Below are positions 1-10,034 of a stretch of DNA of 64,000 nucleotides, in pieces. This DNA comes from Bradyrhizobium sp. CCGUVB1N3 (lineage in GTDB: Bacteria > Pseudomonadota > Alphaproteobacteria > Rhizobiales > Xanthobacteraceae): the NCBI RefSeq assembly GCF_024199925.1, contig NZ_JANADR010000001.1, forward strand, positions 2,542,001 through 2,606,000, in the 5' to 3' direction. Position numbers and translations under genes: made by a program. The stretch's first letter is position 1. The number at the start of each line of letters is the position of its first letter. Below the pieces are notes generated by a model. That model ran no database searches. It saw nothing but the letters and a program-made list of their open reading frames with translations, and was not told the origin of the DNA.

Positions 1-312
1 TAGGGTAAGCACCATCGGAACCTCCCCTGGCTGATCCACTCAAGGCAAAAGGTACTCTCCGGATTGTATGGTTGAGCCTAGCACCAAGCGAGTTAGGACA
101 ATGTCCGAATCAGCACATGAGCGAAGTGGCATATGCCTCCTCGAGGTTCGCTGAGCGAGGCACGGCGGACGAGATTTGCTCTCGTTGAGTTCTTCGCATT
201 TTGACCCTGAGCGGTCATCTGGTGTCCAATTCGAACTCCAACCTTAAAGGTGACAAATTTCGGACCTTGAGAAGAGTGGACGAGAATTGTTGCATTAAGT
301 CGGAGTGCACGA
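1..312. other. Left-edge non-coding stretch
   Basis: No convincing gene was seen here. Base composition is less GC-rich than the core genes to the right. The only long frame (minus strand, 215-700) is antisense to the VOC gene and has no recognisable domain. The stretch probably carries the promoter of the VOC gene, but I could not identify a specific box. Confidence 0.4.
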
Positions 313-690
313 ATGAGCCCTTCCGGATCTTTGATCGCGATCCTGCCGTGTAATGACCTTGATGCGTCGGAGCGGTTCTACAATCGATTAGGCTTCGCGC
401 GCCCGGACAGCCAAAGGCCTGCTCCGGGAGAACCCGACACCTATCGCATGCTGTCGAACTCAAAAGGCGGATATCTGCATTTGACGGACGCGGTCGAGGG
501 ATGGCTAAAGCCGGGCAGAAACCCTTTTGGGCTTTATCTTTACCTTGAGAATGTTGACGCTGCGGCGCGCGAATTTCAGCAATCACCCGAAGACAAGCCG
601 TGGGGGATGTACGAATTTGCCATGTCTGATCCAGATGAAACGTTGGTCCGTGTCGGGTGGCCAACCCGTCTCCGCGCTGGAGCTCAATAA
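313..690 (+). CDS. VOC (glyoxalase/bleomycin-resistance fold) family protein
   Basis: A 125-residue single-domain protein with the vicinal-oxygen-chelate signature. An N-terminal strand (LIAILPCNDLDASERFYNRL, about residues 7-26) leads into the typical helix, followed by a central YLHL strand and a C-terminal metal-site-like segment containing DPDE. Members are dioxygenases, isomerases or antibiotic-binding proteins, usually homodimers, so the substrate cannot be read from sequence. The length is normal for a bleomycin-resistance-like subunit. The ATG at 313 is the first good start. The gene is isolated, convergent with the lipoprotein gene to its right, and has less GC-biased codon use than the core genes, which fits accessory origin. 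The family assignment is fairly secure; the function is unknown. Confidence 0.75.
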   Translation: MSPSGSLIAILPCNDLDASERFYNRLGFARPDSQRPAPGEPDTYRMLSNSKGGYLHLTDAVEGWLKPGRNPFGLYLYLENVDAAAREFQQSPEDKPWGMYEFAMSDPDETLVRVGWPTRLRAGAQ

Positions 691-805
691 TTCGGCGCAA
701 TTGGCCCTTCCGTGACCTCCGGCGACCTCCGCTATCGTGCCGCTAATGGCGGATAAGGAGACATCAGGCGTTACCCGGGCACCCTGATTACGGTGCACGA
801 CCTGG

Positions 806-1567
806 TCAGCCGCGGACGGCGACCGCGCGGCCGTAAGGCGGCTGGGCCGCGACCGGCGGATTGGCGGTCTGTGCGGCGAGCTCGCCGATCAGGCGGTCGG
901 CGTCCGCCGCCATGCCGTCGGGCGCCTGGATCACCAGCCGTTCCAGCGCCCAGCGATAGGACGAGACGCGCTGCTCCAGGCATTGCTGCACCCACTGCAC
1001 GATCAGCGAGTTCTCCTGCATGCGCGCGACCGCATCCGCCTTCTCCCTCGGCGAGAGCTCGGAGACGCGGGCCATGCTGGCGTTGCGCTTCTTGTCGAGA
1101 TCGATGACGCGGATCGCACTGGCGAAGAACGGCTCGAACCGCGTGATGTCGTTGCGCACGTCCTCGATGAGCTGCGCATAGCGCGAGGAATGCGAGCGGT
1201 GCGGCTCGTCGATCAGCGTGCGCCCGTACATCGTACGGTCGAACACCACCTTCTGCTGCCAGGGTGACGGCAGCGCCTTGTAGTCGCCGAACACGCTCTT
1301 CCAGGCGGGACGCGACAGCGGCGGCTCGATCATGGGATAGGCGAGGTCGCGAAGCTGGCGTTCCTCGTCGGTGAGCTGGAATTGCGAAGCCCTGAGACCA
1401 AGGCTGCCGGTCACCTCGGCCCCCAGCCAACGGTGCATGTCGTCGCTGCGCATGTCCTCGCGGGTGCGGCCGAAATCGCCGCCGCTACAGGCGCCCAGCG
1501 TCGCGCCGGTCAGCGCGAGCAGCAGGGCCGATGCGAAACACCGGATCTTGTGATGTGGGTCCGGCAT
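806..1567 (-). CDS. Putative lipoprotein of unknown function
   Basis: A 253-residue protein with a bacterial lipoprotein signal: a hydrophobic stretch at residues 11-23 ending in a lipobox (LGAC, Cys27), then a Ser/Gly-rich linker. The mature part is mostly helical and charged and matches no family I recognise. It is probably lipid-anchored in the periplasm or inner leaflet of the outer membrane. The next gene in the same direction (1586-1774) starts upstream of it with an 18-nt gap, so the two probably share a transcript. The start at 1567 places the signal peptide correctly. The function is unknown. Confidence 0.75.
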   Translation of the reverse strand: MPDPHHKIRCFASALLLALTGATLGACSGGDFGRTREDMRSDDMHRWLGAEVTGSLGLRASQFQLTDEERQLRDLAYPMIEPPLSRPAWKSVFGDYKALPSPWQQKVVFDRTMYGRTLIDEPHRSHSSRYAQLIEDVRNDITRFEPFFASAIRVIDLDKKRNASMARVSELSPREKADAVARMQENSLIVQWVQQCLEQRVSSYRWALERLVIQAPDGMAADADRLIGELAAQTANPPVAAQPPYGRAVAVRG

Positions 1568-1585
1568 GACACGACAACCGGATGA

Positions 1586-1774
1586 TCAGCGGCGCCGACG
1601 GCGGCGCCCCGGCGCAGTGCCCTCTTCCGGCCCGCGACCGCCGCTGGTCTCGTCCGATTCACGCTCGATGCGAATCACGGGAAGGATCAACACCCTCCCC
1701 GTCTCTGCGAGCGGAGCGACATCCCCCGATGAGCCCGGCCGGCGACCGGCCGGAAATTCAATGATGGTCCCCAT
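1586..1774 (-). CDS. Small conserved basic-tailed protein
   Basis: A 62-residue protein starting MGTIIEFPAGRR and ending in a run of arginines, with a Gly/Pro-rich centre. No membrane segment or known domain is visible. It lies just upstream of the lipoprotein gene on the same strand with 18 nt between them, suggesting an operon. From memory, short proteins with the same N-terminal motif are common in Bradyrhizobium, which supports it being real. Its function is unknown; the Arg-rich tail could bind nucleic acid or membrane, but that is a guess. Confidence 0.6.
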   Translation of the reverse strand: MGTIIEFPAGRRPGSSGDVAPLAETGRVLILPVIRIERESDETSGGRGPEEGTAPGRRRRRR

Positions 1775-1845
1775 GTCAGCTCTCTTCTATTGCCGCGCGA
1801 CCGAACGGTCCTCACAACATGGGTGCCATTAAGATCAGCACATGG

Positions 1846-1860
1846 TTAACGGGGTGTAAA
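1846..1860 (+). promoter_or_regulatory. Near-match to a CtrA box
   Basis: TTAA at 1846-1849, seven bases, then TAAA at 1857-1860. It differs by one base from the TTAA-N7-TTAA full site recognised by the alphaproteobacterial cell-cycle regulator CtrA. It lies between the divergently transcribed small-protein gene (start 1774) and the DUF2336 gene (start 2027). It carries weight only because a perfect site lies about 100 bp away. Confidence 0.3.
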
Positions 1861-1958
1861 CGTGCCGCCTGGACCGTAACCGCACGGGCAAGACGCGCCG
1901 TCCCGTTGCAGCACGACAACAGCGCAAAAGGCGGCGTCAGCTTCACACCTCGTTTTCC

Positions 1959-1973
1959 TTAACGAGCCTTTAA
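1959..1973 (+). promoter_or_regulatory. Perfect CtrA full-site (TTAA-N7-TTAA)
   Basis: TTAA at 1959-1962, seven bases (CGAGCCT), then TTAA at 1970-1973. This is the exact consensus spacing of a CtrA binding site. It ends 53 bp before the ATG of the DUF2336 gene, a normal promoter-proximal position. In a GC-rich genome two TTAA tetramers at this spacing are uncommon by chance. That CtrA acts here is inferred. Confidence 0.5.
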
Positions 1974-2026
1974 AACAACCCGCGATAGGCTGACGCGGAC
2001 GATCTTTCTCGAGTCGCGTACGCCTC

Positions 2027-3001
2027 ATGACCAAGCCGCTATTTCCAGCATTCGACGGGCTCATCACCCTGTCCCGTCGCGAAGGCGTCGATATTCGCCC
2101 CACGCTCCTGCGCGTGCTGACCGACCTTTACGTACAGGCGAAGAGCCATAGCGGCGACGAGGAGCGGCAATTCGTCGAGCTCGCCTCGCGGCTGATCGAC
2201 CAGGTCGACGATGCGACGCGCGCCGCGGTCAAGGCCCGTCTCGCGATCTATCCTGCAACACCCGCGCCGATCATGCAGAAGCTCGGGCTTCTGCCCACGC
2301 ATGAGGGCCGCAGAATTCCGCTGGCGCGCGAGATCCCCGCCCTGCCCGCAGCCCCCGCGCCGGACCGTACGCCAACGGATGTCGAGCTGCGGATGTCCGC
2401 CAACATGGCGATGCAGCCAAAGGACGCCGCCGAGATCCACGACATGTTCTTCCGCGCCACGGCCTCGGAGCGCGCGCTGATCCTGCACAATCTGGCGCAG
2501 ACGCCCCTGAAGGCTGCGCCCCGCATTCCGACCGCGCGCGCCACGCGCGCGATCCAGACGCTGGAGTGGGCGGCCTATGCCGAGGACACCGAAAGTTTCA
2601 CGCTGGAGCTCGGCGAGAGCCTGATCCTGCCCTCGCGCGTCGCCGCGCAGATCGTCGATGACGTCGGCGGGGAAGCGCTTGCGGTCGCCGCGCGCGCGCT
2701 CGACATGCCGAGCCCCAACTTCCAGCGCATCCTCTTGTTCTTCAAGCCGGAGATCGGGACGTCGGTGAACACCGTCTACCGGCTGTCGCGGCTCTATGAC
2801 CGCCTCAGCGATCGCTCGGCGCTGGTGATGTTAGCGGCCTGGCGCGGCTCGACGCTCGCCGTGACGCGGGCCAAATATCAGTCGTCGCTCTACGACGGCG
2901 AACGCCAGCGCGCGCGCAGCGGCGCGAGCCAGCCGCGGCCCGCGGTGCAACCCGGCGCGATCCCGCCGATGCGGACAGGCACCGGCGGCTCGGAGCGCTA
3001 G
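2027..3001 (+). CDS. DUF2336 domain-containing protein
   Basis: A 324-residue soluble, helix-rich protein without a signal peptide. It has the DUF2336 layout: tandem helical segments with repeated Ala/Leu/Arg motifs, including IHDMFFRATASERALILHNL around residue 143. DUF2336 proteins are widespread in Alphaproteobacteria, and I know of no established biochemical role. Upstream is a perfect CtrA-type box, suggesting cell-cycle-linked expression. A second, more divergent family member lies at 37665-38777. The C-terminus (about 285-324) is a disordered Arg/Pro/Gly tail. The start at 2027 gives the expected N-terminus. Confidence 0.8.
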   Translation: MTKPLFPAFDGLITLSRREGVDIRPTLLRVLTDLYVQAKSHSGDEERQFVELASRLIDQVDDATRAAVKARLAIYPATPAPIMQKLGLLPTHEGRRIPLAREIPALPAAPAPDRTPTDVELRMSANMAMQPKDAAEIHDMFFRATASERALILHNLAQTPLKAAPRIPTARATRAIQTLEWAAYAEDTESFTLELGESLILPSRVAAQIVDDVGGEALAVAARALDMPSPNFQRILLFFKPEIGTSVNTVYRLSRLYDRLSDRSALVMLAAWRGSTLAVTRAKYQSSLYDGERQRARSGASQPRPAVQPGAIPPMRTGTGGSER

Positions 3002-3117
3002 ATCGTGGGCTCCTCAACCGGCGGGTAGTACCGGCCGCATCGCGATCGTTCTCGGTCTTGCCCGAACGCCGATAGACGGATGCAATCAGGACTGCGACCA
3101 GTGTCGGGAGACCACGA

Positions 3118-4050
3118 TCATGCGATCGGAGCCCGCTTTGCACTCCAAATTCCGCGATCGATCAATGTGTTCGTCGTCTCCACGATAAGACGAGCAACGG
3201 CCTGTTGTGCACGCGTTTTCGGTCGGCGCGACAATGTTGCGATCGACGCATGACGCGCAAGGGTGGGCCGAACAATACGACGAGCGCTCAGAAGTCCCTT
3301 TGAGAGCTCCGCTTGAATCGCAGCGGAGGGCAGAATTGTATATCCCAGCCCACTCATCACCATCTGCTTGATCGTCGAGACCGAATCGATCTCAGCCTTG
3401 ACCTGGAGTTTGCGCTTGGTCGTAAGGAAAATGGCATCATCGAGGGTATTTCGCAGATCATGCGATTGGCTCGCCAGGAAAAGATCAAACGTGTGCAATT
3501 GGGCGAGAGTGACAGTTTCCGCCTTCGGCCCGATCTGCGGAGCGCTGATCAGGTGGAGCGTCTCGACGACGAGGGGCTGCAAGTCCAATCCGTCGGCATC
3601 AGCGACGTTGAACAGCAGCGCCAGATCAAGGCGCGATGAATCGAGCCATTCGCGAAGAAACCCCGAATGGCTTTCGAGCAGATGAAGCGTAACCCGCGGG
3701 AGCGATGTCAATGCCATCTCCAATAGCGGCGCCGCAAGAATTGGGGTGACGGTAGTTGGCAATCCGATCGCCACCCGCCCGGAAATCTCGCCGCCGGCTT
3801 CTGCCGCGGCTTCGCGTGCTCGTTCAAGCTCACGCAAGACAATGCGTGCGTGCTCGATAAAACGAGCGCCAGAGTCCGTCAGGCGCACGCCTCGCGCCTC
3901 GCGCTGTAGAAGCCTTGTGCCCAGCTCCTTCTCCAAGGAGAGAACGTGCTGACTGAGTGCCGGTTGAGCGACGCGGAGCCGATGCGAGGCGGCCGTGAAG
4001 CTTCCTGCTTCGACAACGCTTATGAAGTAGCGCAGCTGACGGACGTCCAT
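3118..4050 (-). CDS. LysR-family transcriptional regulator
   Basis: A 310-residue regulator. Residues 1-60 form the winged helix-turn-helix (MDVRQLRYFISVVEAGSFTA, then AQPALSQHVLSLEKELGTRL), followed by the linker helix and a periplasmic-binding-like effector domain (about 90-300). I chose the ATG at 4050 because LysR proteins begin right at the HTH; the longer frame adds seven atypical residues. Divergent transcription from the lactate-permease-like gene 144 bp away is the classic LysR arrangement, so it probably controls that permease in response to a small organic acid. It resembles Nac/CynR-type members. Codon use is less GC-skewed than the core genes. Confidence 0.9.
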   Translation of the reverse strand: MDVRQLRYFISVVEAGSFTAASHRLRVAQPALSQHVLSLEKELGTRLLQREARGVRLTDSGARFIEHARIVLRELERAREAAAEAGGEISGRVAIGLPTTVTPILAAPLLEMALTSLPRVTLHLLESHSGFLREWLDSSRLDLALLFNVADADGLDLQPLVVETLHLISAPQIGPKAETVTLAQLHTFDLFLASQSHDLRNTLDDAIFLTTKRKLQVKAEIDSVSTIKQMVMSGLGYTILPSAAIQAELSKGLLSARRIVRPTLARHASIATLSRRPKTRAQQAVARLIVETTNTLIDRGIWSAKRAPIA

Positions 4051-4194
4051 CGCGAGCCATAGGATTTTCATCTAGCTTGCAGGCATATTAGCTATTTGGC
4101 ATCTGGATTGGAATGCGACAATTTTGAGGGGTACGAGCGCCTCGGCCTTGCCAGGCTTTCGTCGGGTGCCGCACTCCATCCGAATGCCAGCAAA

Positions 4195-5643
4195 ATGATC
4201 TATCTGACGTGGTCACTGCCGATACTTGCCGTTGTCATTCTGATGGCGTCAGGCCGTGTTGGCGCAATCGGCGCCGGACTGATTGGCGCCGGAATCGCGA
4301 CACTGGTGGCCTTGACGGCAGCGCCAGCCCCATTGACCCTTCCCGGAATATTCCTGGCCGTCGCCGCGGGGCTCTGGAGGAGTTGGTTGGTCGCCGCAGT
4401 GATTCTAGCGGGTCTCTTCTTTCGGCACGTCATGGAGACCGAACAAGATGGACGAGGTCGTCCAGTGATTGTCCATGAGATGAGACGCCAGAAAGTCTTT
4501 GTTGCTTGCTTCCTCTTGGGACCATTCGCCGAAACTGCAACAGGATTTGGCGTTGGTCAGGTGACGACTGTCGGCGCACTACGCGCGGCCGCGTTGTCTC
4601 CGGTCCACGTCGCTTTGCTCGCTCTGTTCAGTCAAATTCTCGTACCCTGGGGAGCTATGGCCAATGGTACGATCATTGGAGCGCAGTTGGCGGCCCTGTC
4701 GCCAGCAGATCTCGGCACCAACAGTGCTCTTGTGAGCGTTCCCCTTCTTTTGGTCTGGCTCGTCGTCTTTTGGCGCATGGCAGGAGAGGCCGGTGTAAGC
4801 GCGTCGAGCTACCTGATCCACCTGCAAGAGGCCATGTGGGTTCTGCTCGTATCCGTGTTGCTCATTATCGCCAATCAATTCCTTGGCCCGGAAATCGCCG
4901 GTATGGCGGCGTTGGGGCCAGTCATCCTTCTGCGCTTCTGGCGGGATGAGAAACCGGATCGACGCCGCTGGCTATCGGCGTTGCGGATTGGATTGCCGTA
5001 CGCCGCGTTGATCGTCGGCTTTTCCGCGACCCGCATGATCCCGATACTCAGGGCAACTCTTGGAAATTTGGCATTCCAGCCGTTTGCGGACGGCCCGACA
5101 TGGGTTCCATTGTTACATCCCGGCGTTTGGCTTGCGAGCATCGGATGCCTCGCGGCCCTGGTGGCGCGACGCAGCAGTAAGATAGCAAGCTCAGCGCGGC
5201 GCGCTTGGTCACTCGGCTGCAAAGCTGCATCGACGGTCGCCGTTTACTTGGTCATCGCACAGATCATGGCAGAATCGGGTATCGCTAAAGGCCTTGCAAG
5301 CGGAGTACAGCTTCTGCTCGGCCCTTGGGCGGTGCTCGCCGTCCCTTTGATCGCCGGCGCACTTGGATTTCTGACGGGCAGCAGCAATGCAGCTAACGGC
5401 TTGCTTATGCCATCCCAGACAAGTCTTGCAGGCAGCCACGTCTCGCTTGGGTCGATCGCCGCACTTCAAAACACGGCTGCAGCCGCAATGACGATGCTGT
5501 CGCCAGCGCGTGTAGCTATGGGTTGCGCTTTGGTTGGCCGGACAGATCTCGAGCTCGCGGTCTATCGTCTGGCATGGCCCCTCGCCGCTTCAGCTTTGAT
5601 TGCACTCTCCTGCATAGCAATCGCACTGCTCAGCATACCTTGA
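4195..5643 (+). CDS. L-lactate permease (LctP) family transporter
   Basis: A 482-residue polytopic inner-membrane protein with about 12 hydrophobic segments. Family motifs are visible: ETATGFGV at residues 113-120 and GFLTGSSNAANG from residue 391. The family imports lactate or glycolate by proton symport. It is somewhat shorter than E. coli LldP (about 550 aa). The ATG at 4195 starts directly before the first membrane helix (IYLTWSLPILAVVIL); the upstream in-frame TTG at 4096 would add 33 hydrophilic residues and is less likely. Its partner is the divergent LysR gene. No lactate dehydrogenase or glycolate oxidase lies nearby, so the true substrate is open. Confidence 0.85.
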   Translation: MIYLTWSLPILAVVILMASGRVGAIGAGLIGAGIATLVALTAAPAPLTLPGIFLAVAAGLWRSWLVAAVILAGLFFRHVMETEQDGRGRPVIVHEMRRQKVFVACFLLGPFAETATGFGVGQVTTVGALRAAALSPVHVALLALFSQILVPWGAMANGTIIGAQLAALSPADLGTNSALVSVPLLLVWLVVFWRMAGEAGVSASSYLIHLQEAMWVLLVSVLLIIANQFLGPEIAGMAALGPVILLRFWRDEKPDRRRWLSALRIGLPYAALIVGFSATRMIPILRATLGNLAFQPFADGPTWVPLLHPGVWLASIGCLAALVARRSSKIASSARRAWSLGCKAASTVAVYLVIAQIMAESGIAKGLASGVQLLLGPWAVLAVPLIAGALGFLTGSSNAANGLLMPSQTSLAGSHVSLGSIAALQNTAAAAMTMLSPARVAMGCALVGRTDLELAVYRLAWPLAASALIALSCIAIALLSIP

Positions 5644-5732
5644 TGCGCGCAAACGAACGCTGCTGACCCACCTGCCATTTCGTTGTCACGTAGCAAGCGG
5701 ATACGGCCGGACTCCATAAGTACGCGCCCTGG

Positions 5733-6077
5733 TCAAGTGCGCGCCAGTTCCAGAAAATGCCGTCCGGCGCGGTCCTCGGTCTCGACGATCCAGGCGTCGG
5801 GATCGAAGCGGATTTCCTTGGTGAGCCGTTCCTCGACCGCAGGCTCCGGCAAGGGCTGCGGCGCAAGCGGCACGAAGAAGCGATCGACCGGCCGGCCGTC
5901 GTCATAGACGGTCTGCGGCGCGGGCACGTACAGCATCGCATTGCCGTCAAGCAACGACACCTTGACGAACACCGCGCCGGCTTCCTCGGCACCACGCCGG
6001 CGCACCGCGCCGAACACGCCTTCAGCCTGGCAGCGGCGCAAATATGCCGCCACCCATATGTTCGATTTCAATCGCAT
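5733..6077 (-). CDS. DUF1491 family protein
   Basis: A 114-residue soluble protein with the DUF1491 pattern: MRLKSNIWVAAYLRRC at the start, then an AVFVKVSLLDGNAMLYVPAP strand pair and a C-terminal ETEDRAGRHFLEL segment. The family is nearly confined to Alphaproteobacteria and has no known function. It is convergent with the permease on its left and lies 59 bp downstream of the peptidoglycan-binding-domain gene on the same strand, so it may be the last gene of the sensor-kinase transcript. The family is confident; the role is unknown. Confidence 0.85.
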   Translation of the reverse strand: MRLKSNIWVAAYLRRCQAEGVFGAVRRRGAEEAGAVFVKVSLLDGNAMLYVPAPQTVYDDGRPVDRFFVPLAPQPLPEPAVEERLTKEIRFDPDAWIVETEDRAGRHFLELART

Positions 6078-6136
6078 GGACGGGACGATAGGCCAGCTGC
6101 GGAAACAGCACCAGTGTCCGCGGCAAGCAACGGCGA

Positions 6137-6845
6137 TTATTCGACGGGATGTCCGATTGCAGCCGCAAGCTCACGCAGCAGGCGGTCCGAGACCTGCCCC
6201 GTGACCGGCATCTTGTGCTCGCGCTCGAACTTCTGGATCGCGGCCTGGGTTTCCCCGGAGATCGAGCCGGTCACCTTCAACTGCCCGTAGCCATATTCGG
6301 AGAGCGCGCGCTGCACGGCGGCGACGCGACGGATTGCGGGGCTCTGCTGCGCCGGGATCGGCGCCGGCGGTCGCGCGACGACGACGGACTGCGACGGAGG
6401 CGTTGTCGCCGTGGCCTTGACGAGATTGGTCAGGGGATCGGCAGACCTCGAGGTCGAGGCCGTCGCCTCCGCGGCTTTCTCCGGCGCTGGCGCCTTCTCT
6501 ACCGGTTTTGGCTCAGCGACGCGGAACTCCATCGGCTTCGGCTCGAGCGGCAGCGAGTCGGCTGCGAGCGGGCGCGGCCGCGGCAACGGGTTCGACAGCG
6601 CGACGGCCGACGGCGCCGGCAAATTGATCACAGTGCCGAACATCGGCGCGGGATGGCGGCCGGTTTGCAGGAACAGCGCGTTGGCGACGATGGCGCTCAC
6701 CGCGGCGAATGCGACGAGGCCGGCGAGCGTATCCTTGGGGCTGTGCAGCAGGATCCGCATCGCGAGATTGCGCTCGGTCTCGACGTCGACGACCGCCGCC
6801 TTGGCGCCGCGGCGGCGTGGAGCATCCTCATCCCTTGCAGACTTT

Positions 6846-6853
<8 letters not shown>
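6137..6853 (-). CDS. Membrane-anchored peptidoglycan-binding domain protein
   Basis: A 238-residue bitopic protein: a basic cytoplasmic N-terminus, one membrane helix at about 41-62, a long Pro/Ala-rich periplasmic linker (70-170), and a C-terminal PG_binding_1 fold (about 175-232) with the typical VQRALSEYGYGQLKVTGSIS and TQAAIQKFEREHKMPVTGQV pattern. It starts with GTG at 6853 and overlaps the end of the upstream sensor-kinase gene by 8 bp, so the two are translationally coupled. No catalytic domain is visible. It probably reports on, or anchors to, the cell wall, perhaps as a partner of the kinase; that link is inferred from coupling only. Confidence 0.85.
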
Positions 6854-8711
<1,858 letters not shown>

Positions 8712-9096
8712 GCATCGAAAAGACGCGCCGGAACGCCTCCTTGTCGTTGAGCCACCGTGTCAGAGTGACATTAAACGAACGCTAAGGCGGTGGCGCATGC
8801 GACGGAACACCGGATGATCGTGGGGAATTTTACGCGATTTGACGGTTTCATTCGCGCGGATGGTGAACACGGGGTTTCCGCCTCCCTCACCGTATGGTTT
8901 CGAATTGGTGGAAGGGCGCAAACGGGCAATCGCGATCCCACATCAATCGAAAATTTACGAGCCTTTCGATTCGTTCAAATCTCACACAAATTTTCGCCGA
9001 ATTAAGCTCAACGCAATCACTTGCGATTTATCGAGGGGTGCGAGGTCGTAGGCCCGCGGGGGCGCCGCCGGCTGGATCTAACACACAGGTCGCAAG
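8712..9096. other. Divergent regulatory region between kinase and DUF5330 gene
   Basis: This 385-bp stretch has no convincing gene. It serves both flanking genes, which read outward. It contains an AT-rich run at about 8940-9035 on the DUF5330 side and a near-CtrA site (8771-8785) on the kinase side. The small plus-strand frames here lack any family signature. Confidence 0.5.
8771..8785 (-). promoter_or_regulatory. Near-match to a CtrA box upstream of the sensor kinase
   Basis: On the plus strand TTAA (8771-8774), seven bases, CTAA (8782-8785), one mismatch from TTAA-N7-TTAA. It lies 60 bp upstream of the kinase start. This is weak evidence alone. It is listed because a perfect site precedes the DUF2336 gene in the same window. 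Confidence 0.3.
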
Positions 9097-9528
9097 ATGC
9101 GTTTTCTGCTCCGCATCACATTCTGGCTCGGGCTGGTGCTGGTGCTCCTGCCGCGGGACAAGACACCCGAATCGGAGAAGCTGCCGCAGGTCGGCGCCGC
9201 CGAGGCCGTGTCAGCTGCGACCGCTGCCGTCTCCGACATGAGCCAGTTCTGCAAACGCCAGCCGGCGGCCTGCGAGGTCGGCGGCCAGGCCGCGACCGTC
9301 ATCGGCCAGCGCGCGCAGGACGGGGCGCGCAAGCTTTACCAGATGCTCAATGACAAGAAAGAGCAGATCACCAACGGTAAGAATGACAAGAGCGACAAGA
9401 AGGCGCCCGACCACACCGGCTCGATCGGCAGCATGGCGGAGGCCGATCTCGAAACGGGCGCGCAGCGCGACACCCTGACCCAGGACGACCTTGCGCTCGA
9501 ATGGCGCGGGCCGGAGACGGCGAATTAG
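9097..9528 (+). CDS. DUF5330 domain-containing protein
   Basis: A 143-residue protein with an N-terminal hydrophobic segment (MRFLLRITFWLGLVLVLLP, residues 1-19) that is a signal anchor or uncleaved signal peptide. The conserved core has FCKRQPAACEVGGQAA (about residues 51-66), where two cysteines could form a periplasmic disulfide. The second half is Lys/Asp-rich and disordered. The family is rhizobial-order specific and uncharacterised. The gene lies 70 bp before sufE and reads in the same direction, but the gap looks like a separate promoter. Confidence 0.8.
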   Translation: MRFLLRITFWLGLVLVLLPRDKTPESEKLPQVGAAEAVSAATAAVSDMSQFCKRQPAACEVGGQAATVIGQRAQDGARKLYQMLNDKKEQITNGKNDKSDKKAPDHTGSIGSMAEADLETGAQRDTLTQDDLALEWRGPETAN

Positions 9529-9598
9529 GGATCGAATCCTATCGATTTCGATGGATTGCGCCCTTATATATTGGCCCTGAGATTGAACACGGGCCATC

Positions 9599-10027
9599 AT
9601 GACGACGATCGACGAAATCAGGGACAATTTCGAGGTTCTGGACGAGTGGGACGACCGCTACCGGTATGTCATCGAGCTCGGCCGCACCCTGGAACCGATG
9701 TCGGAGGCCGAACACTCCGCCGCGAACAAGGTGCAGGGCTGCGTCAGCCAGGTCTGGCTGTCCAAGCGGATCGATCGCGGCAACGGCGCTCCCATCCTGA
9801 AATATCTCGGCGACAGCGACGCGCATATCGTGCGCGGCCTGGTCGCGATCCTGCTGTCGCTCTATTCGGGACGCACGCCGCAGGAGATTCTTGCGACCGA
9901 TGCGCTCGCGGTATTTGACGAGTTCGGCTTTCGCGAGCACCTGACGCCGCAGCGTTCCAACGGCCTGCGCTCGATGGTCGAACGCATCCGGACCGATGCG
10001 CGCGAGGCGCTCGCCGAGGCCTCGTGA
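9599..10027 (+). CDS. sufE: SufE family cysteine-desulfuration protein
   Basis: A 142-residue protein matching SufE, the sulfur acceptor that takes persulfide from the cysteine desulfurase SufS for Fe-S cluster assembly in the cytoplasm. The acceptor cysteine is Cys48 in NKVQGCVSQVW. The preceding acidic helix (MTTIDEIRDNFEVLDEWDDR) and the C-terminal LTPQRSNGLRSMVERIR motif are also characteristic. The length is standard. No other suf gene is nearby; rhizobial suf operons often leave sufE elsewhere. It is convergent with the MucR gene, with 7 bp between the stop codons. Confidence 0.9.
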   Translation: MTTIDEIRDNFEVLDEWDDRYRYVIELGRTLEPMSEAEHSAANKVQGCVSQVWLSKRIDRGNGAPILKYLGDSDAHIVRGLVAILLSLYSGRTPQEILATDALAVFDEFGFREHLTPQRSNGLRSMVERIRTDAREALAEAS

Positions 10028-10034
10028 GGCAACG

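Noticed and set aside
713..780. Inverted repeat ATCAGG/CCTGAT near 764-785 as a terminator between convergent genes
   Set aside because: The stem is only 6 bp with a long loop and no T-run, so it is within chance expectation.
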